From Ornithodoros turicata (lineage: Eukaryota > Arthropoda > Arachnida > Ixodida > Argasidae): a stretch of 64,000 bases of DNA. The position numbers were made by a program, and so were the translations under genes. Positions 1-9,574 of the stretch are shown here, piece after piece (within the stretch, counting starts at the first letter, position 1; each line of letters begins with the position of its first letter). The notes below the pieces were generated by a model. The model did no database searches. It saw only the letters and a program-made list of their open reading frames with translations, and was not told the DNA's origin. The stretch lies in assembly GCF_037126465.1 (NCBI RefSeq), contig NC_088202.1, positions 88,578,160 through 88,642,159 of the forward strand. The letters are read 5' to 3'.

Positions 1-104
1 CGACGGGTGGCTTCTTCGTTTCGGTTTCGCTCTCCCTTCTTTGAGCGCATTTATCTGTATAAAGGCAGCGCGCACCGCGCTCGCGTCATCATTCTGACTG
101 ATAC

Positions 105-386
105 GTGGAAAACGCCGTGTCTGGCTTATTCTCCTGCGTTTCTCGTTGGCGTGGAAAGACAAAAAACGAAGAACTTCACGAATTTATTCGCGGCATCGTG
201 GAGGAAGCCTTTCAAGTCCACCACCTGGAATGGTTGCAAGCACGTCAAGAAATGTGTCAGGACAAGATGAAGACGCTCGACCGCATCTTAGCGGCGGACA
301 GACTGACGAAAAAGAAGTCCAACTTTAGCCTGGATAATCTGTATTGGGAACGCAATTACAATCTAGAGGACGACGACGACGTGTAA
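105..386 (+). CDS. Unrecognised small Polinton reading frame with acidic C-terminus
   Basis: An open frame just upstream of the packaging ATPase encodes a mostly helical, charged peptide ending in the acidic tail LEDDDDV. No ATG starts it; the frame opens at a GTG, so its true start may be in another frame upstream through a frameshift, or it may be the end of a gene entering from the left. It lies in the same direction as the ATPase, about 65 bases before that gene's ATG, which fits an element gene. I do not recognise a family. Confidence 0.35.
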   Translation: MENAVSGLFSCVSRWRGKTKNEELHEFIRGIVEEAFQVHHLEWLQARQEMCQDKMKTLDRILAADRLTKKKSNFSLDNLYWERNYNLEDDDDV

Positions 387-450
387 ATATAAGCAATGCA
401 TTCCTCTTCGAGTCTCTTCTTTTTCTTCGCGCAACGTGTACGCACGCAAC

Positions 451-1082
451 ATGTCTTCTCCTGAACCTTTTCGTTTCCGTCATCCTTTTCGCTGTATCTT
501 AAGCGGTCCCTCCATGTGCGGCAAATCTACTTTCGTTGCGAACGTGCTGAGGAACCTGAACGACGTGGTGGACAAGCCTCTGTCCCAAATATTCTACGTA
601 CAGAAATATGCTTCGTCGAGCATGCAGGACGAATTTGGGGACTCCGTTTTACCAAGGAGCTACGGCGAGAGTGGGACACGTCGCGCGCTACGCTGATTGT
701 CGTCGACGATCACATGACCGACGCCGGTTCCTTGAAGGAGGTAACCGATCTTTTAATTTGGGGTTCTCACCATGCCAACGCGTCAATCTTCTTACTCATT
801 CAAAACATCTTTTTCGACAGTAGTCATTTTAGAACGATATCCTACAACGCCAGTTATGTCGTCCTGTGGCGCACCGTGCGCAGCGTGCACCAGATGGAAC
901 ATTTCGGCCAACAGCTATTTGGCAGAAAAAGATTGGAGTATTTTCTGGACACATATAAACAAGCGATCTCGTCGCCCCACGCTTATTTACTGATGGATCT
1001 TCACAACTACACGCACGAGGACCACAGGTTGCGTAGCAATATCTTTCCGGGAGAACGTCAATATATCTACACTCCGAAATGA
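451..1082 (+). pseudogene. Polinton packaging ATPase (FtsK/HerA, A32-like), one frameshift
   Basis: The family is the genome-packaging ATPase of Polintons and related viruses, which pumps DNA into a preformed capsid. The start is the ATG at 451. The Walker A motif GPSMCGKST lies at residues 19-27, and a Walker B motif LIVVDDH follows after the break. The reading frame changes between about 640 and 660, in the stretch after MQDEFG, so the two halves lie in different frames and the copy cannot make a whole protein without frameshifting. The C-terminal half runs to the TGA at 1080-1082 and overlaps the next gene's ATG (ATGA). Identification is strong from the motif pair and the capsid-gene neighbours. 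Confidence 0.85.
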
Positions 1083-1423
1083 ACCTCCGCCCTCACTTCA
1101 CTTTACTCAAAGTACTCTCCACTCTACCCCCTCTGTGCCATCGCGACATCTTGAGACGTTCTTCTTCGTTCGACATGAACCACCTCTCCGAAATTTGCCT
1201 CAATGTATTGAACGAAAAGGTGGCTCTAGCTCCAGACACGTTCGCGCGTTTGAAGAAGCACAAACGCTTCTTACGACGGCTCGCCTACAAAATGATTCAC
1301 AAGAATCCGCAACGTTTGAAGCTCTATCTGTCTCAGCAGCGAGGACAGGGCGTTCTCTCGTCGGTGGTTCCTCTCCTACTTTCCGCCGTGTTGAACCTTT
1401 TCGCCAATGGCCAAGAGAATTGA
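1079..1423 (+). CDS. Polinton pX-like small basic protein with hydrophobic C-terminus
   Basis: A 114-residue frame starts at the ATG overlapping the ATPase stop. It has a basic helical middle part (around residues 58-75, rich in Lys and Arg, with KKHKRFLRRLA), then a Gln-Arg-Gly-rich turn and a hydrophobic tail of about 18 residues (VVPLLLSAVLNLF). This layout, basic core then a hydrophobic tail, matches a small protein found repeatedly beside capsid genes in animal Polintons and compared with adenovirus core protein pX. It probably binds DNA or membrane in the particle; this is inferred from the family. The frame is intact and overlaps the start of the next gene. Confidence 0.6.
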   Translation: MNLRPHFTLLKVLSTLPPLCHRDILRRSSSFDMNHLSEICLNVLNEKVALAPDTFARLKKHKRFLRRLAYKMIHKNPQRLKLYLSQQRGQGVLSSVVPLLLSAVLNLFANGQEN

Positions 1424-1880
1424 AGTGACCACCTCCTCCATCGGAAACATTATTTCCTCGAAGGAGAGTGACGATGTCAAAGTGAAACTCATACTACAAG
1501 CACTGTATCGCATACTCAAGCAGTACGGATTTGACCCCTACGACAATAAAAACAAGGCGTCCGCCGCTACAAATGACTTTGACTATTTGCTCATCTCTCC
1601 AGCGGTGGACGAAGAGGAAGCGGAAAGGGTCATCTCAGAATTAAAGAAGGTTCTTTCCTGGGATCGCGAGGGTTGTGCCTCCGTGTCAGGCAAGCCCATC
1701 AGGCACTCCTCCGTTTACGAACTCGTCAATTATTTGTTGCAACGTAAGACGGGAAAGAAACCTTCCTGGTTCCCCAAAGTCTCGAAGCTATTGCACCTGA
1801 TTTCTCTACCCAAATCTCGTGAGCCTCAACAGCAGCAGCAGCAGGCCTCCATTGCATGGACGACTTATGGAGGGATATGA
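1407..1880 (+). CDS. Conserved Polinton accessory protein, 157 aa, function unknown
   Basis: The frame starts at the ATG at 1407, inside the end of the preceding gene. The protein is charged and helical, and residues about 95-130 contain the pattern D-x-G-C-x-S-V-S-G-K-P-I followed by an L-V-N-Y-L-L-Q-R-K segment and a P-x-W-F stretch. A protein with this C-terminal pattern often accompanies the integrase in arthropod Polintons. The tail has a run of glutamines (about residues 138-145) encoded by CAG repeats. The frame is intact. Its function is not known to me; position suggests a structural or DNA-handling role. Confidence 0.55.
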   Translation: MAKRIEVTTSSIGNIISSKESDDVKVKLILQALYRILKQYGFDPYDNKNKASAATNDFDYLLISPAVDEEEAERVISELKKVLSWDREGCASVSGKPIRHSSVYELVNYLLQRKTGKKPSWFPKVSKLLHLISLPKSREPQQQQQQASIAWTTYGGI

Positions 1881-2912
1881 GAAGCCAGAGGGTGGTTTGG
1901 GGGGTGTGTGGACCGCTATAGAAAAGCGCATCACTTGAGCAAAAAGAAGGCTCTTGCCATTCTCAGAAAGCTGGACGCCTACACACTACACCATCCGGTG
2001 AGAAGAAAGTTTAATAGGAGACGCATCATCGCGCTCAAGCTCAACGACGTGTGGCAAATGGACGTCGCCGACTTTTCAAAATACAAGAGATTCAACGGCG
2101 GCTTCTGCTACATTCTCGTGGCGATCGATTCCCTCTCCTGCTTTCTGCGCACCCTCCCGCTAAAGAAGACACGCCCCGCCGAAATGAAAAGGGCCATAAT
2201 ACGACTTTTTCAGGGAGGTAACGCACCTACACGCATCTTTTGCAACAGAGGAGGGGAATTCTACAACAAGACCGTCAAGGAGTACCTGTCACAAAAGAAG
2301 GTCAACATGTATTCCACCTTCTCTCCAGTAATCAAAGCATCACAGGCAGAACGGGTGATACGCACTTTACGCGACAGAATATTCCGCTATTTTAGAGTAA
2401 CCGGAAAATACCACTTCGTTTCCGTGCTTCCCAAGATCGTGCGCGACTACAACAACACCAAACACAGGACTTTGGGCATCAGCCTGTCTGAAGTCACACC
2501 CGAAAACGAATTGGAGCTGTTCAATAAGATAAATGGGAAGCCCGTCGTACCCTCCGTGAAAAAGAAGCTCAACGTGGGGGATAAATTGAGGGTCCTACAA
2601 CACAGAAAAGGTTTTCATAAGAGCTCGGAAGGGAGTTGGTCGCCTCAGATTTTCACCGTCTCCCGCCTGAGAGACACCTCCCCTCCCGTCGTGCACCTGG
2701 AAGATTACTGGAGTAAGGAAGTCAACGGATCTTTCTACCCGGAAGAGGTACTCGTCGTAACCCGCGACGCCAACCAGCCTTGACCTGTAACGAAAGTGCT
2801 GAGAAAGAAGAAAGTGAATGGTCAGAGCTTCTCCTTGGTTCGCTGGTTCGGTTACGACAAAGAACACGACAGTTGGGTTCCGAGCAGCGACGTGGCCAAG
2901 ATTGGGAAATGA
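1867..2912 (+). pseudogene. Polinton retroviral-type integrase (rve), broken, catalytic Asp changed to Asn
   Basis: Integrases of this family cut and join the element's ends into host DNA. The long open part runs 1908-2783 (291 residues from a GTG). Catalytic positions counted from there are D52 (WQMDVADF), N113 (IFCNRGGEF) and E148 (KASQAER). The second acid is Asn (AAC at 2244-2246) where the family has Asp. The N-terminal end lies in another frame beginning near 1867; the frames meet at a duplicated GT near 1902-1910. After the core, an in-frame TGA at 2781-2783 is followed in the same frame by a chromodomain-like tail ending at 2912 (LVRWFGYDKEHDSWVP). So there are at least three lesions. 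Identity is clear from the core and the gene neighbours. Confidence 0.85.
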
Positions 2913-2992
2913 CGTCAGACATCTACGTCCACCTGCTCTCGTACGCCAGCATGGATAAGTTTCCCTCGACTAAACTCAATACCTTGACAGTA

Positions 2993-3390
2993 CACTCTAA
3001 ATTTTTCCACACCTTTAAAGGTGTAATAGCGTGCAAGGCGCACGCCTTTTTAGGTGTAATTTTGGTTACATCATAATGGAGCACGGTTTCGCACAAATTT
3101 TCTTTACTCGAGTGTTGTCTGTCCTCCAAAAATTCAGTCTTGCAACATCTCAACATTGTTCAACAGTATTGTAGACACTTGCGCGTGCTCGATTATCGAT
3201 AGCGATGCATATATGCATTAGCTCGTACCTACGATATCCAAGACATAATGAAAGAAAGATTTGCACCGACACTTGATCTTTAGTAATGCTTTCCGAATTT
3301 TGTTAAATATCATCCTGGAGATGCAATGTTATGCAACCAGATTGAATGTGCATAGCGCACACCTTTAAAGGTGTGAAAAAGTCTGCAGTG
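2993..3390. mobile_element. 398-bp mariner-type MITE with TA target duplication
   Basis: Both ends begin TACACT and carry near-identical inverted repeats that include the 16-base palindrome ACACCTTTAAAGGTGT (3009-3024 and 3359-3374). TA flanks both sides, as for Tc1/mariner-type non-autonomous elements. A third, diverged copy of the motif lies at about 3041-3057. It has no coding capacity. It sits between the integrase and capsid genes and so inserted after the Polinton did. Confidence 0.6.
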
Positions 3391-3600
3391 TAGCTTTCAA
3401 AAGCCCGCTTCAGCTCTCGAATCGCTATAAAGTCTGTCTGATGGATCTCAGCACAAGCAACGATTTTTTAAATATCTGATACGAAAGGCAAGTTGCGAAA
3501 ATCGAGGTTTCTCTCGACGACACGGTCGAAGCCGTGAGAACTTTTCGCGTTTCAGAATTCGCGTTCGAAAGCCCTTTCAGAATTTAACGTGTCTTTTGCG
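3391..3600. other. Non-coding spacer before Polinton capsid genes
   Basis: About 210 bases between the MITE and the first ATG of the capsid block. No convincing coding frame or repeat is seen. A TATA-like TATAAAG at 3426-3432 could be a relic promoter of the downstream genes, but this is only a motif match. Confidence 0.3.
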
Positions 3601-3811
3601 ATGAATAAATCACGATACGACTTCGTCTTACCCGTAGACGTGAAAGCTGTGGAATTGGAACCTCGGCTCGCACAGGCGCTCGACGCGTCGCTGGTATCGC
3701 GCAAAGCAGGTTGTGCAGTCAAGCCCCCCCAAATTGAGCGAACGCGAAGCCACCTCCATCTTATTGGAGCACGCCGCACCCCTCGCTTTCGCCCACGTCA
3801 TTTTGAATTAG
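3601..3811 (+). pseudogene. Unrecognised small Polinton gene, frameshift at a C run
   Basis: An ATG at 3601 opens a frame beginning MNKSRYDFVLPVDVKAVELE. At the run of seven C bases near 3724-3731 the reading passes into another frame that ends LAFAHVILN at the TAG at 3809-3811. Together they would give a protein of about 70 residues just upstream of the penton gene. The homopolymer position makes a one-base slip likely. No family is recognised; it may be a short structural protein of the element. Confidence 0.35.
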
Positions 3812-3817
3812 GAAACC

Positions 3818-4575
3818 ATGTCTCTACGTAACACACTCAACAAGTATTTCCACTCGCACAAGCTGGACGCCTCGCTAGAATTCGCGGATAACGTCTACTC
3901 TCTGAAAGCGCCGAAAGAGTTGCATGTTCCGGACCCCTTTTTAAAGCTGCTATAGTTCATACCCATCAAAGGACACGGAGAAAGTCTATGCGTCTCTGTC
4001 CCCGTAGCGCGCCAATTTTCTTTCACGACCAAGACGAAAATTCCTCGATCTTTGCAAGTACATCTGCCTCCCGGCTATTATGCGACGCCGCAAGCACTTC
4101 TCGATGCGATTAACCAGCGCGTAGGCGAACGCGCGCGCTTCAGCTTCGACGGAACCGAACAGAAATGTCAAATTCGGCTTTCCGAGAGTACCTCCACCTT
4201 AAGACTTTCTGGAGTACCTGGCCGTGCTTTTGGGCTTCGAATCGCGTACCGTGTTCACGGGGGAGGAGGATGCCACGAGCTCCGTCGAGGTACTCCTGGA
4301 ACCCCCGTTTCACAACATAATCGTCTACACGGATATCGTGGAACCCACATACGTTGGGAGCGGGGAAAAAACTGATATTAAAAATACTACCCTTTTATTA
4401 CGAGAAAGACAAGCGCGTCGTCACCTACACGTTAGATAACATCCATTATTTTAACCTGTCTCAATTCGAAATTCCGTCAGTGACCATTGTTCTCGCGGAC
4501 GAAACGGGAAGACGTTTACTGTTGCGGTCCAAAGGTAGAACCAATTTAACGTTGCATTTCAAATATGTACCGTAA
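3818..4575 (+). pseudogene. Polinton penton (minor capsid) protein, stop and two frameshifts
   Basis: The single jelly-roll penton forms the capsid vertices. The gene starts at the ATG at 3818. An in-frame TAG lies at 3953-3955; the same frame then continues through the family pattern SLQVHLPPGYYATPQALL (about 4046-4105). The frame changes near 4200-4225, giving VYTDIVEPTYVGSG, and again near 4340-4380, giving the C-terminal part that ends in TNLTLHFKYVP with TAA at 4573-4575. The VHLPPGYY, YTDIVEP and LTLHFKY signatures are what identify it. With three lesions it cannot make a protein. Confidence 0.75.
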
Positions 4576-4594
4576 TTCCCCCAAAATAATTACC

Positions 4595-4894
4595 ATGTAC
4601 ACGGGACCCCTTTTCCAACGAGGGGGCGGTGTGTTGAGCAATATATCCAAGTTTATCGTTCCCATGTGGCAGCAAATGAAACCGATCGCCAAGAGAACGT
4701 TGAAGCGCTTGGCGCGGAATTTGTCCGATGGCGAAGGAATATCGCGCGCAGTAAAAAAGACTGCCATAGCAACGGGGAGAGACGTGCTGGATTCCATGGA
4801 AGGCTCTGGAAACAACAATGGAAAGAAACGTCGCAAAAGACAACAAAAGGCGCCGACACACGACGCACCTGGCGATATCTTTGGTTCGCCGTGA
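4595..4894 (+). CDS. Polinton pVI-like amphipathic minor virion protein
   Basis: The frame is open from 4565, but the ATG at 4595, just after the penton stop, is the better start, giving about 99 residues. It begins with a Gly-rich stretch (FQRGGGVLSN), continues with a long amphipathic helical region rich in Lys and Ala, and ends with a basic cluster (GKKRRKRQQK). This composition and place, between penton and major capsid gene, match the pVI-like (membrane-lytic or cement) protein of Polintons and adintoviruses. The frame is intact. Function is inferred from the family. Confidence 0.55.
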   Translation: MYTGPLFQRGGGVLSNISKFIVPMWQQMKPIAKRTLKRLARNLSDGEGISRAVKKTAIATGRDVLDSMEGSGNNNGKKRRKRQQKAPTHDAPGDIFGSP

Positions 4895-4923
4895 GGGTCA
4901 CACATCCGCTGTGGGCTCCAGCC

Positions 4924-6188
4924 ATGACGTCAACGAAAGACAAAAAAAAACAGTCGCAACAGTCACCGCTCTGTCTGACATGTGACGTGATGATATTCGA
5001 ACCCCATTCCATTCAATACGGAGTGGAAGATACTTCGTACCAACTCTTTTATCCGGTCAACGGCGTAAATAATACAGTGATCGAATTTTCTATTCAAGCT
5101 TTGCAAATGGTACACTTGGATCTTTACGGCAGCTTCGTGTCTTTGACTGCACGCATTGTTCACGACGACGGAGAAGAAATGGACGGGAAAGATGTCGTTT
5201 TCCCACTAAACCATCTGTTGAGTGCCATGTCTAAGACAGTCACCATTTATGCGAACAACAAGCTTGTAAGTTCCAACAAGTTGCACGCCTAGAGGAGTAT
5301 TTTGGACGGCGTGCTTCATTCCGCAACTCTGGCTCAAGAGACCGTGCACGCGGCTGGACTCTTTGTCGAGGACGACGAACATATAAAAAACGATTACGAC
5401 GACTCGTCTCGCGGTCCGTAACAACGTTACGAAGCGACGAGGGGTGGAAAATACTTTAACCTGGTCAGACAGATCAATACCGACCTGTTCCAACAGCCGC
5501 GCTTGATGGTACCTGCCATCGAAATTCGTGCTGTTTTCCTGTTAAACAACGACAAATTTCAACTCATATCGGCTCCCAACTACAAGAAAATGTACAATTA
5601 CGAGGTGGACATTAAAGAAATGATGTTCCACTTGAAAAAGGTGACGCTGGCACATTCATTGTTTTTGGAATACGAGCGATGGCTTCAGACCACGCCAGCC
5701 ATCTACATGTTACGCGGACTGAAAACTAAAGTGCGGAGTTTGAGTGCCGGGAGCTTGGACGCTCACTTTGAAAACGTTTACCGCGAAAGGGTGCCTTCTA
5801 AATTATGCGTCGCCCTGCTCGCCACGTCCGACTTTCTCGGCGACATCCAATCGAACCCCTACAAATTCCCTCATTACGACCTGTCTCGTTCGATGCTCTC
5901 CGTGGACGGCCAGCAAGTGCGAGCCGAGTACGACGTTAAGAACGACCTCTTCAAAATTCTCTACATTAACTTCTTGCAAGAACTGGGTGAAAAACATTTC
6001 AAGTACAACTATATGATCCATTTAATACGAACGGGTTCCTTACTACTTCAACTTGGACGTGAACAAGTGTTCTTCTCCTTCGCATTTGAACGAGTGGTGA
6101 AAAGGAAACGTTCGCATGCAATTACACTTCGCTAACGCTCTGCCACACGCGGTCACCGTCCTCTTGATTTCCGAGTGTCCGAAGCCCA
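4924..6188 (+). pseudogene. Polinton major capsid protein (double jelly-roll), two stops and a frameshift
   Basis: The major capsid protein forms the trimeric hexon-like shell units; animal relatives are often annotated as F54H12.2-like. The ATG at 4924 is the likely start. N-terminal pattern VFPLNHLLSAMSKTVTIYAN is typical. In-frame stops interrupt it at 5290-5292 (TAG) and 5419-5421 (TAA), with homologous sequence continuing in the same frame on both sides. The second jelly-roll includes LMVPAIEIRAVFLLNNDKF and the pattern NPYKFPHYDLSRSMLSVDGQ. Near 6034 the frame shifts; the last strands (QLHFANALPHAVTV) lie in another frame after one more stop. The end near 6188 is where a different repeat begins. 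This is the best-preserved evidence that the element once encoded a virion. Confidence 0.8.
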
Positions 6189-7726
6189 ATAAACGATATG
6201 CGTCTCAAAAACGTCCACAGGATATCCCACTTGGGATTTTAGGATATCCCAGGGATTAGGCTGAATAGCCCGTTGACGTCTCTAGGACACACCGAGGACC
6301 CGTATTTCTTCCGCATTTGCTGATCCTGGGAAGGTTCCGGGAATGTCTCTCAGGGATATTTGGACATATAGAGGACATATACAGGACGTATTATTATTAT
6401 TGTATTTTGTTGCTTTTTGCAATTTTTACTTATTCTACGGAAATAGTACACTGCAATAGAGAACATTGCATCAACAAACTCTTGTTTATTGAACACAAAC
6501 CAAGTACACCGATGTTACGTCCACTGTAAAAAACGATGTTTCTAATAGTACAAAATGCGATATTACAACATAAATAGGCTGATAATTAACAATACAGGGT
6601 GACACTGATAAGACGCATAATAAGACGATGATAATGATAATGATAATACCGTGATTGCTACGCCTCTTCAGGTTCGTCATCCCTGAAAGATCTATGTTCA
6701 CAATCCACCATTGACCAGGTGCAGTTGAAACAGCGTTATTCAGTACTATCTATCTACATACAACCAATAATATAGTTCATTCAATCTATTGGGGTAGCAG
6801 CTCAAACAGTGCCATAAATAGGCGTAAAGAAGTACAACAAGTGGGAACAAATGCAAGACAATGACTTATCGCAGTTTCTTTCAGAGCATAGATGGTCACA
6901 TGCCCGATCATTATAATTCCCGTGGAAAAGCGAAAATATGTTTTTTCTCTCTTTCTTTATTGACTATGGTGCGATACATGACGAGTCATTACAAATATGA
7001 TTAGCAAATGTATTGGTATGAGAGTATAAAATAAATATTATTATTATGAGGAATGCGTGAGATAAATACCACATCAAATAGGCCTTACTCTACATGCGAA
7101 TGGCATATGAACAAATTGGGCGCGCAGTATGTTCAATAGAGACGGCTTTTCCATTCGTGATAAAGTTCGACAATATGTTGAGGGTGCAATGTAGAATCCA
7201 CACAAATATTTGCTGCGTAAACAGAGTGACTCTTGGAAAATCAACGTTGTTCTCTATGTTCACAATCCACCACTGACAAGGTGCAGTTGAAACAGCGTTA
7301 TTCAGTACTATCTATCTACGTACAACATTAGTCAACATTAGACAACGTACATTCCACATTAAATCAACAGTCGGTGTTGACTGGCAGCTTATTCTGTGAG
7401 AGCTTTTTATTTGTTCTGTTGGATATGTCTGAAGTGATAAGTTATATAGTTAAAGGTAGTTTATAACATTTTGATGGAAAAAGAATGAAATTGTCACGCA
7501 TACTGATAATGCTGGAAATGGCTGCTATTGATACAAGAACTCTTTACTGTAATGTAAAGAAATGTCACAGTTGTGATATTCATAGTATATCCACAGAATA
7601 TTCACTAGGGGATATGTGTGACGTCTCATTGTGGATATACAGCGGACGTTGTGAGGATACACGTGACATCTGTGACGTGTGAGACCAATTTGGGAAGTCT
7701 GTGGGATATTGATGGTTTGCTGGGCA
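6189..7726. repeat. GGATATCC/GACGTC-rich transposon-like repeat
   Basis: The left part (about 6220-6390) and right part (about 7570-7720) are both rich in short GGATATCC, GGACxTxx and GACGTC-like motifs, a layout of subterminal repeats in non-autonomous DNA transposons. The outer ends are weakly alike in inverted orientation (GCCCAATAAACG at 6188-6199 and GGTTTGCTGGGC at 7713-7724). Inside, a roughly 70-base direct repeat is present at 6694-6765 and 7256-7325. No gene is recognised in the AT-rich middle. Boundaries are tentative. Confidence 0.4.
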
Positions 7727-7929
7727 GCATAAACCTTTGTCCTCTCTGTACATTTTTTGTGATAGTCAGTGACCTAGATGTTAGCGTTTAAGATGCTGTG
7801 TTCCTTCATTGAACTTCAATTGAGAGTCTGCAGGCGTCCTGTCTATACTTCTACCCTGTCCTAGTCTTCTTGCTGCTATTCGTCATCATTTCCAGAGTAC
7901 AACACTATATGATCCTTGAGACAACTAAG

Positions 7930-9341
7930 AAAATCCCTCCATGGCAGCCCCCTCCAAAATGTAACATATGTCCCTCTCCAGATACAACAAACGCGAAACT
8001 GCTAACACCGTACTGCAACAGGAATTTGAGGTGCTAAAGGATAGCGTTGGCAGCCATGTAGAGTTGTACACTGATGGTTCAAAGACTGTTTTCGGGGTAT
8101 CGTGCGCTATGGTCAACAGTTACAAGGTCACATCGTTTGAAGGTCACTCTGTCTGCCTTCACAGCGGAAGTGTATGCCATAATTTTAGCCCTCAATTATA
8201 TCTTACAAAGTCGTGTCAGATCATCAGTCACATACACAGATTCTTTGAGTTCCTTATAGACTACCTGTAGCATTCATTGCACAAAAGACCCCATTGTCCA
8301 TCGTGCAAGGAGCCTAGCAAGCACTATATCTAACAGGGCTTATCGGTTACTTTTCTGCTGGGTACCCAGCCATTGTGGGATAGCCCGAAATGAAAAGACC
8401 GATCGAGCAGCCGCAGCTGCTCTAACAAATGACATAACGCCCTTCGACATTCCATCGGAAGATGTCAGGCTATGTTTAAAAAGTAGCATCAACGGGCACC
8501 GGCAGAGCTTTTGGGACCAACAGACAAGCAACAAGTTACACAAAATAAAACCTAAGATAGGCACTCCTCCATCTACATTAAATGCTGTGCTACATTAAGT
8601 GCTGTCCTGGCGTTTCCGCATGGGAATCACATGCTTAACATACGAATATCTCTAACGGGAAGAAGACCCTCCCGAATGCAGTCACTGTGGGGAACAACTC
8701 TGAATCCTTTACATCCTCATTGTATGCCCAGCATACCAGCATCATCGTGAACATTACCAGCTCCGGTGGCGCAGCGGTAGCGCGGGCGCTTGGAGACTGG
8801 GAGGTCCGCGGTTCGAATCCGCGGGCCGGCTGTGCCGTCTGGGGTTTTTCCAGGGTTTCCCTCAGATGTGTAATAGGCGTATGCCGGCACAGTTCCCCTG
8901 AAGTCGGCCCATGGACGCAGCTATCCTCCCCCCGAGCGGATTCCGCTCGGTCTTCCACTTCACCCTTCCCTCTCCACCACCTTTCCCTTCCCGAGAAACA
9001 TGCCGCCTAATCAGGCAGGCAGACCTCTCGGGCTCCTCCCAACGACACTCCTCCTCCTCCTCCATCGTGAACATTATTTTGTTTTATTCATAGAAACTTC
9101 TTACCACTGCACCCAGCGCTTTTTCTGGGTGATGAAAGTTTTGGACCCTTTGAAAAGGTATAGATGTTTTTAGAGATACCAGGTTTTCTAAAGGATCTGT
9201 GATTTTAATTACTAGCCCAGTACTTAGCACTGTTTTATTAAACACACAAATTTTACCTAGGTGAAACTTACAGTAGTATTTGGCACATTATGGCCTTAGT
9301 AGTTACTAATGCGCCAGAAAAACCGAAATCAAATCAAATCA
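7930..9341 (+). pseudogene. LINE (I/Jockey-like clade) 3' fragment: RNase H domain, zinc motif and 3' UTR
   Basis: Translated pieces show an RNase H domain (VELYTDGSKT at about 8061-8090; VYAIILALNYILQS; TDSLSSL) then a Cys-rich motif CSHCGEQL (about 8677-8700), the usual end of a non-LTR retrotransposon ORF2 that carries RNase H. Frameshifts split the domain several times. The 3' end near 9341 has repeated AAATC units (about 9320-9341), a typical LINE tail. A SINE interrupts it at 8757-9062. The reverse transcriptase and endonuclease parts are missing, so this is a 5'-truncated copy, the usual product of target-primed reverse transcription. Confidence 0.75.
8757..9062 (+). mobile_element. 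tRNA-derived SINE (Ruka-type)
   Basis: The head is tRNA-like with a polymerase III A box (TGGCGCAGCGG) and B box (GGTTCGAATCC), followed by an unrelated body and a CTC-rich tail. Perfect 14-base target duplications flank it (CATCGTGAACATTA at 8743-8756 and 9063-9076). The arrangement matches tick SINEs such as Ruka. It is inserted into the LINE fragment. Confidence 0.85.
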
Positions 9342-9574
9342 ATGGTATATCAAGACCCCTGATATCTCCCCCAAATGTTTGACGGCACCTCCTAACTTTT
9401 CTCCTGTGTACTACTGCTAGTGCACCCCAATTTTTTGAAAGCCTACCCACCCCCACCCCGAGCTTGGGTTCTGGGTACACAAAGAGCCATAAGGTGGGGA
9501 TTTATTGGCAGAAAAAAAAGGAAAGATAAAAGGGGAAAGGTCAGCCATGCAGCACGCCGACTTGCTATATTCCC
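9342..9574. other. Unassigned non-coding spacer
   Basis: Between the LINE tail and the next element. It contains C-rich and A-rich low-complexity pieces. I see no gene, inverted repeat or known motif. Confidence 0.3.

Larger units (their letters stand above)
1..6188 (+). mobile_element. Polinton/Maverick (adintovirus-like) element, partial and decayed
   Basis: The block holds, in order on one strand, an FtsK/HerA-type packaging ATPase, a pX-like basic protein, a conserved accessory protein, a retroviral-type integrase, a penton, a pVI-like protein and a double jelly-roll major capsid protein. This gene set is the hallmark of Polintons/adintoviruses, large self-synthesising DNA elements related to animal dsDNA viruses. 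Genes are closely spaced and some overlap (ATGA overlap at 1079-1082), as in a viral genome. PolB and the adenain-type protease are not visible and may lie left of base 1. Most genes carry frameshifts or stop codons, so this copy is a fossil. No terminal inverted repeat was found; the right limit is taken where similarity to the capsid gene ends and a different repeat begins. Confidence 0.85.

Noticed and set aside
1..6188. Bacterial operon or prophage
   Set aside because: Close-packed genes suggested it, but the ATPase, integrase and capsid proteins are of animal Polinton type and the rest of the window is clearly animal DNA.
8757..8830. tRNA gene
   Set aside because: It has A and B boxes, but it is joined to a SINE body and a CTC tail and lies between 14-base target duplications, so it is the head of a SINE and not a working tRNA.
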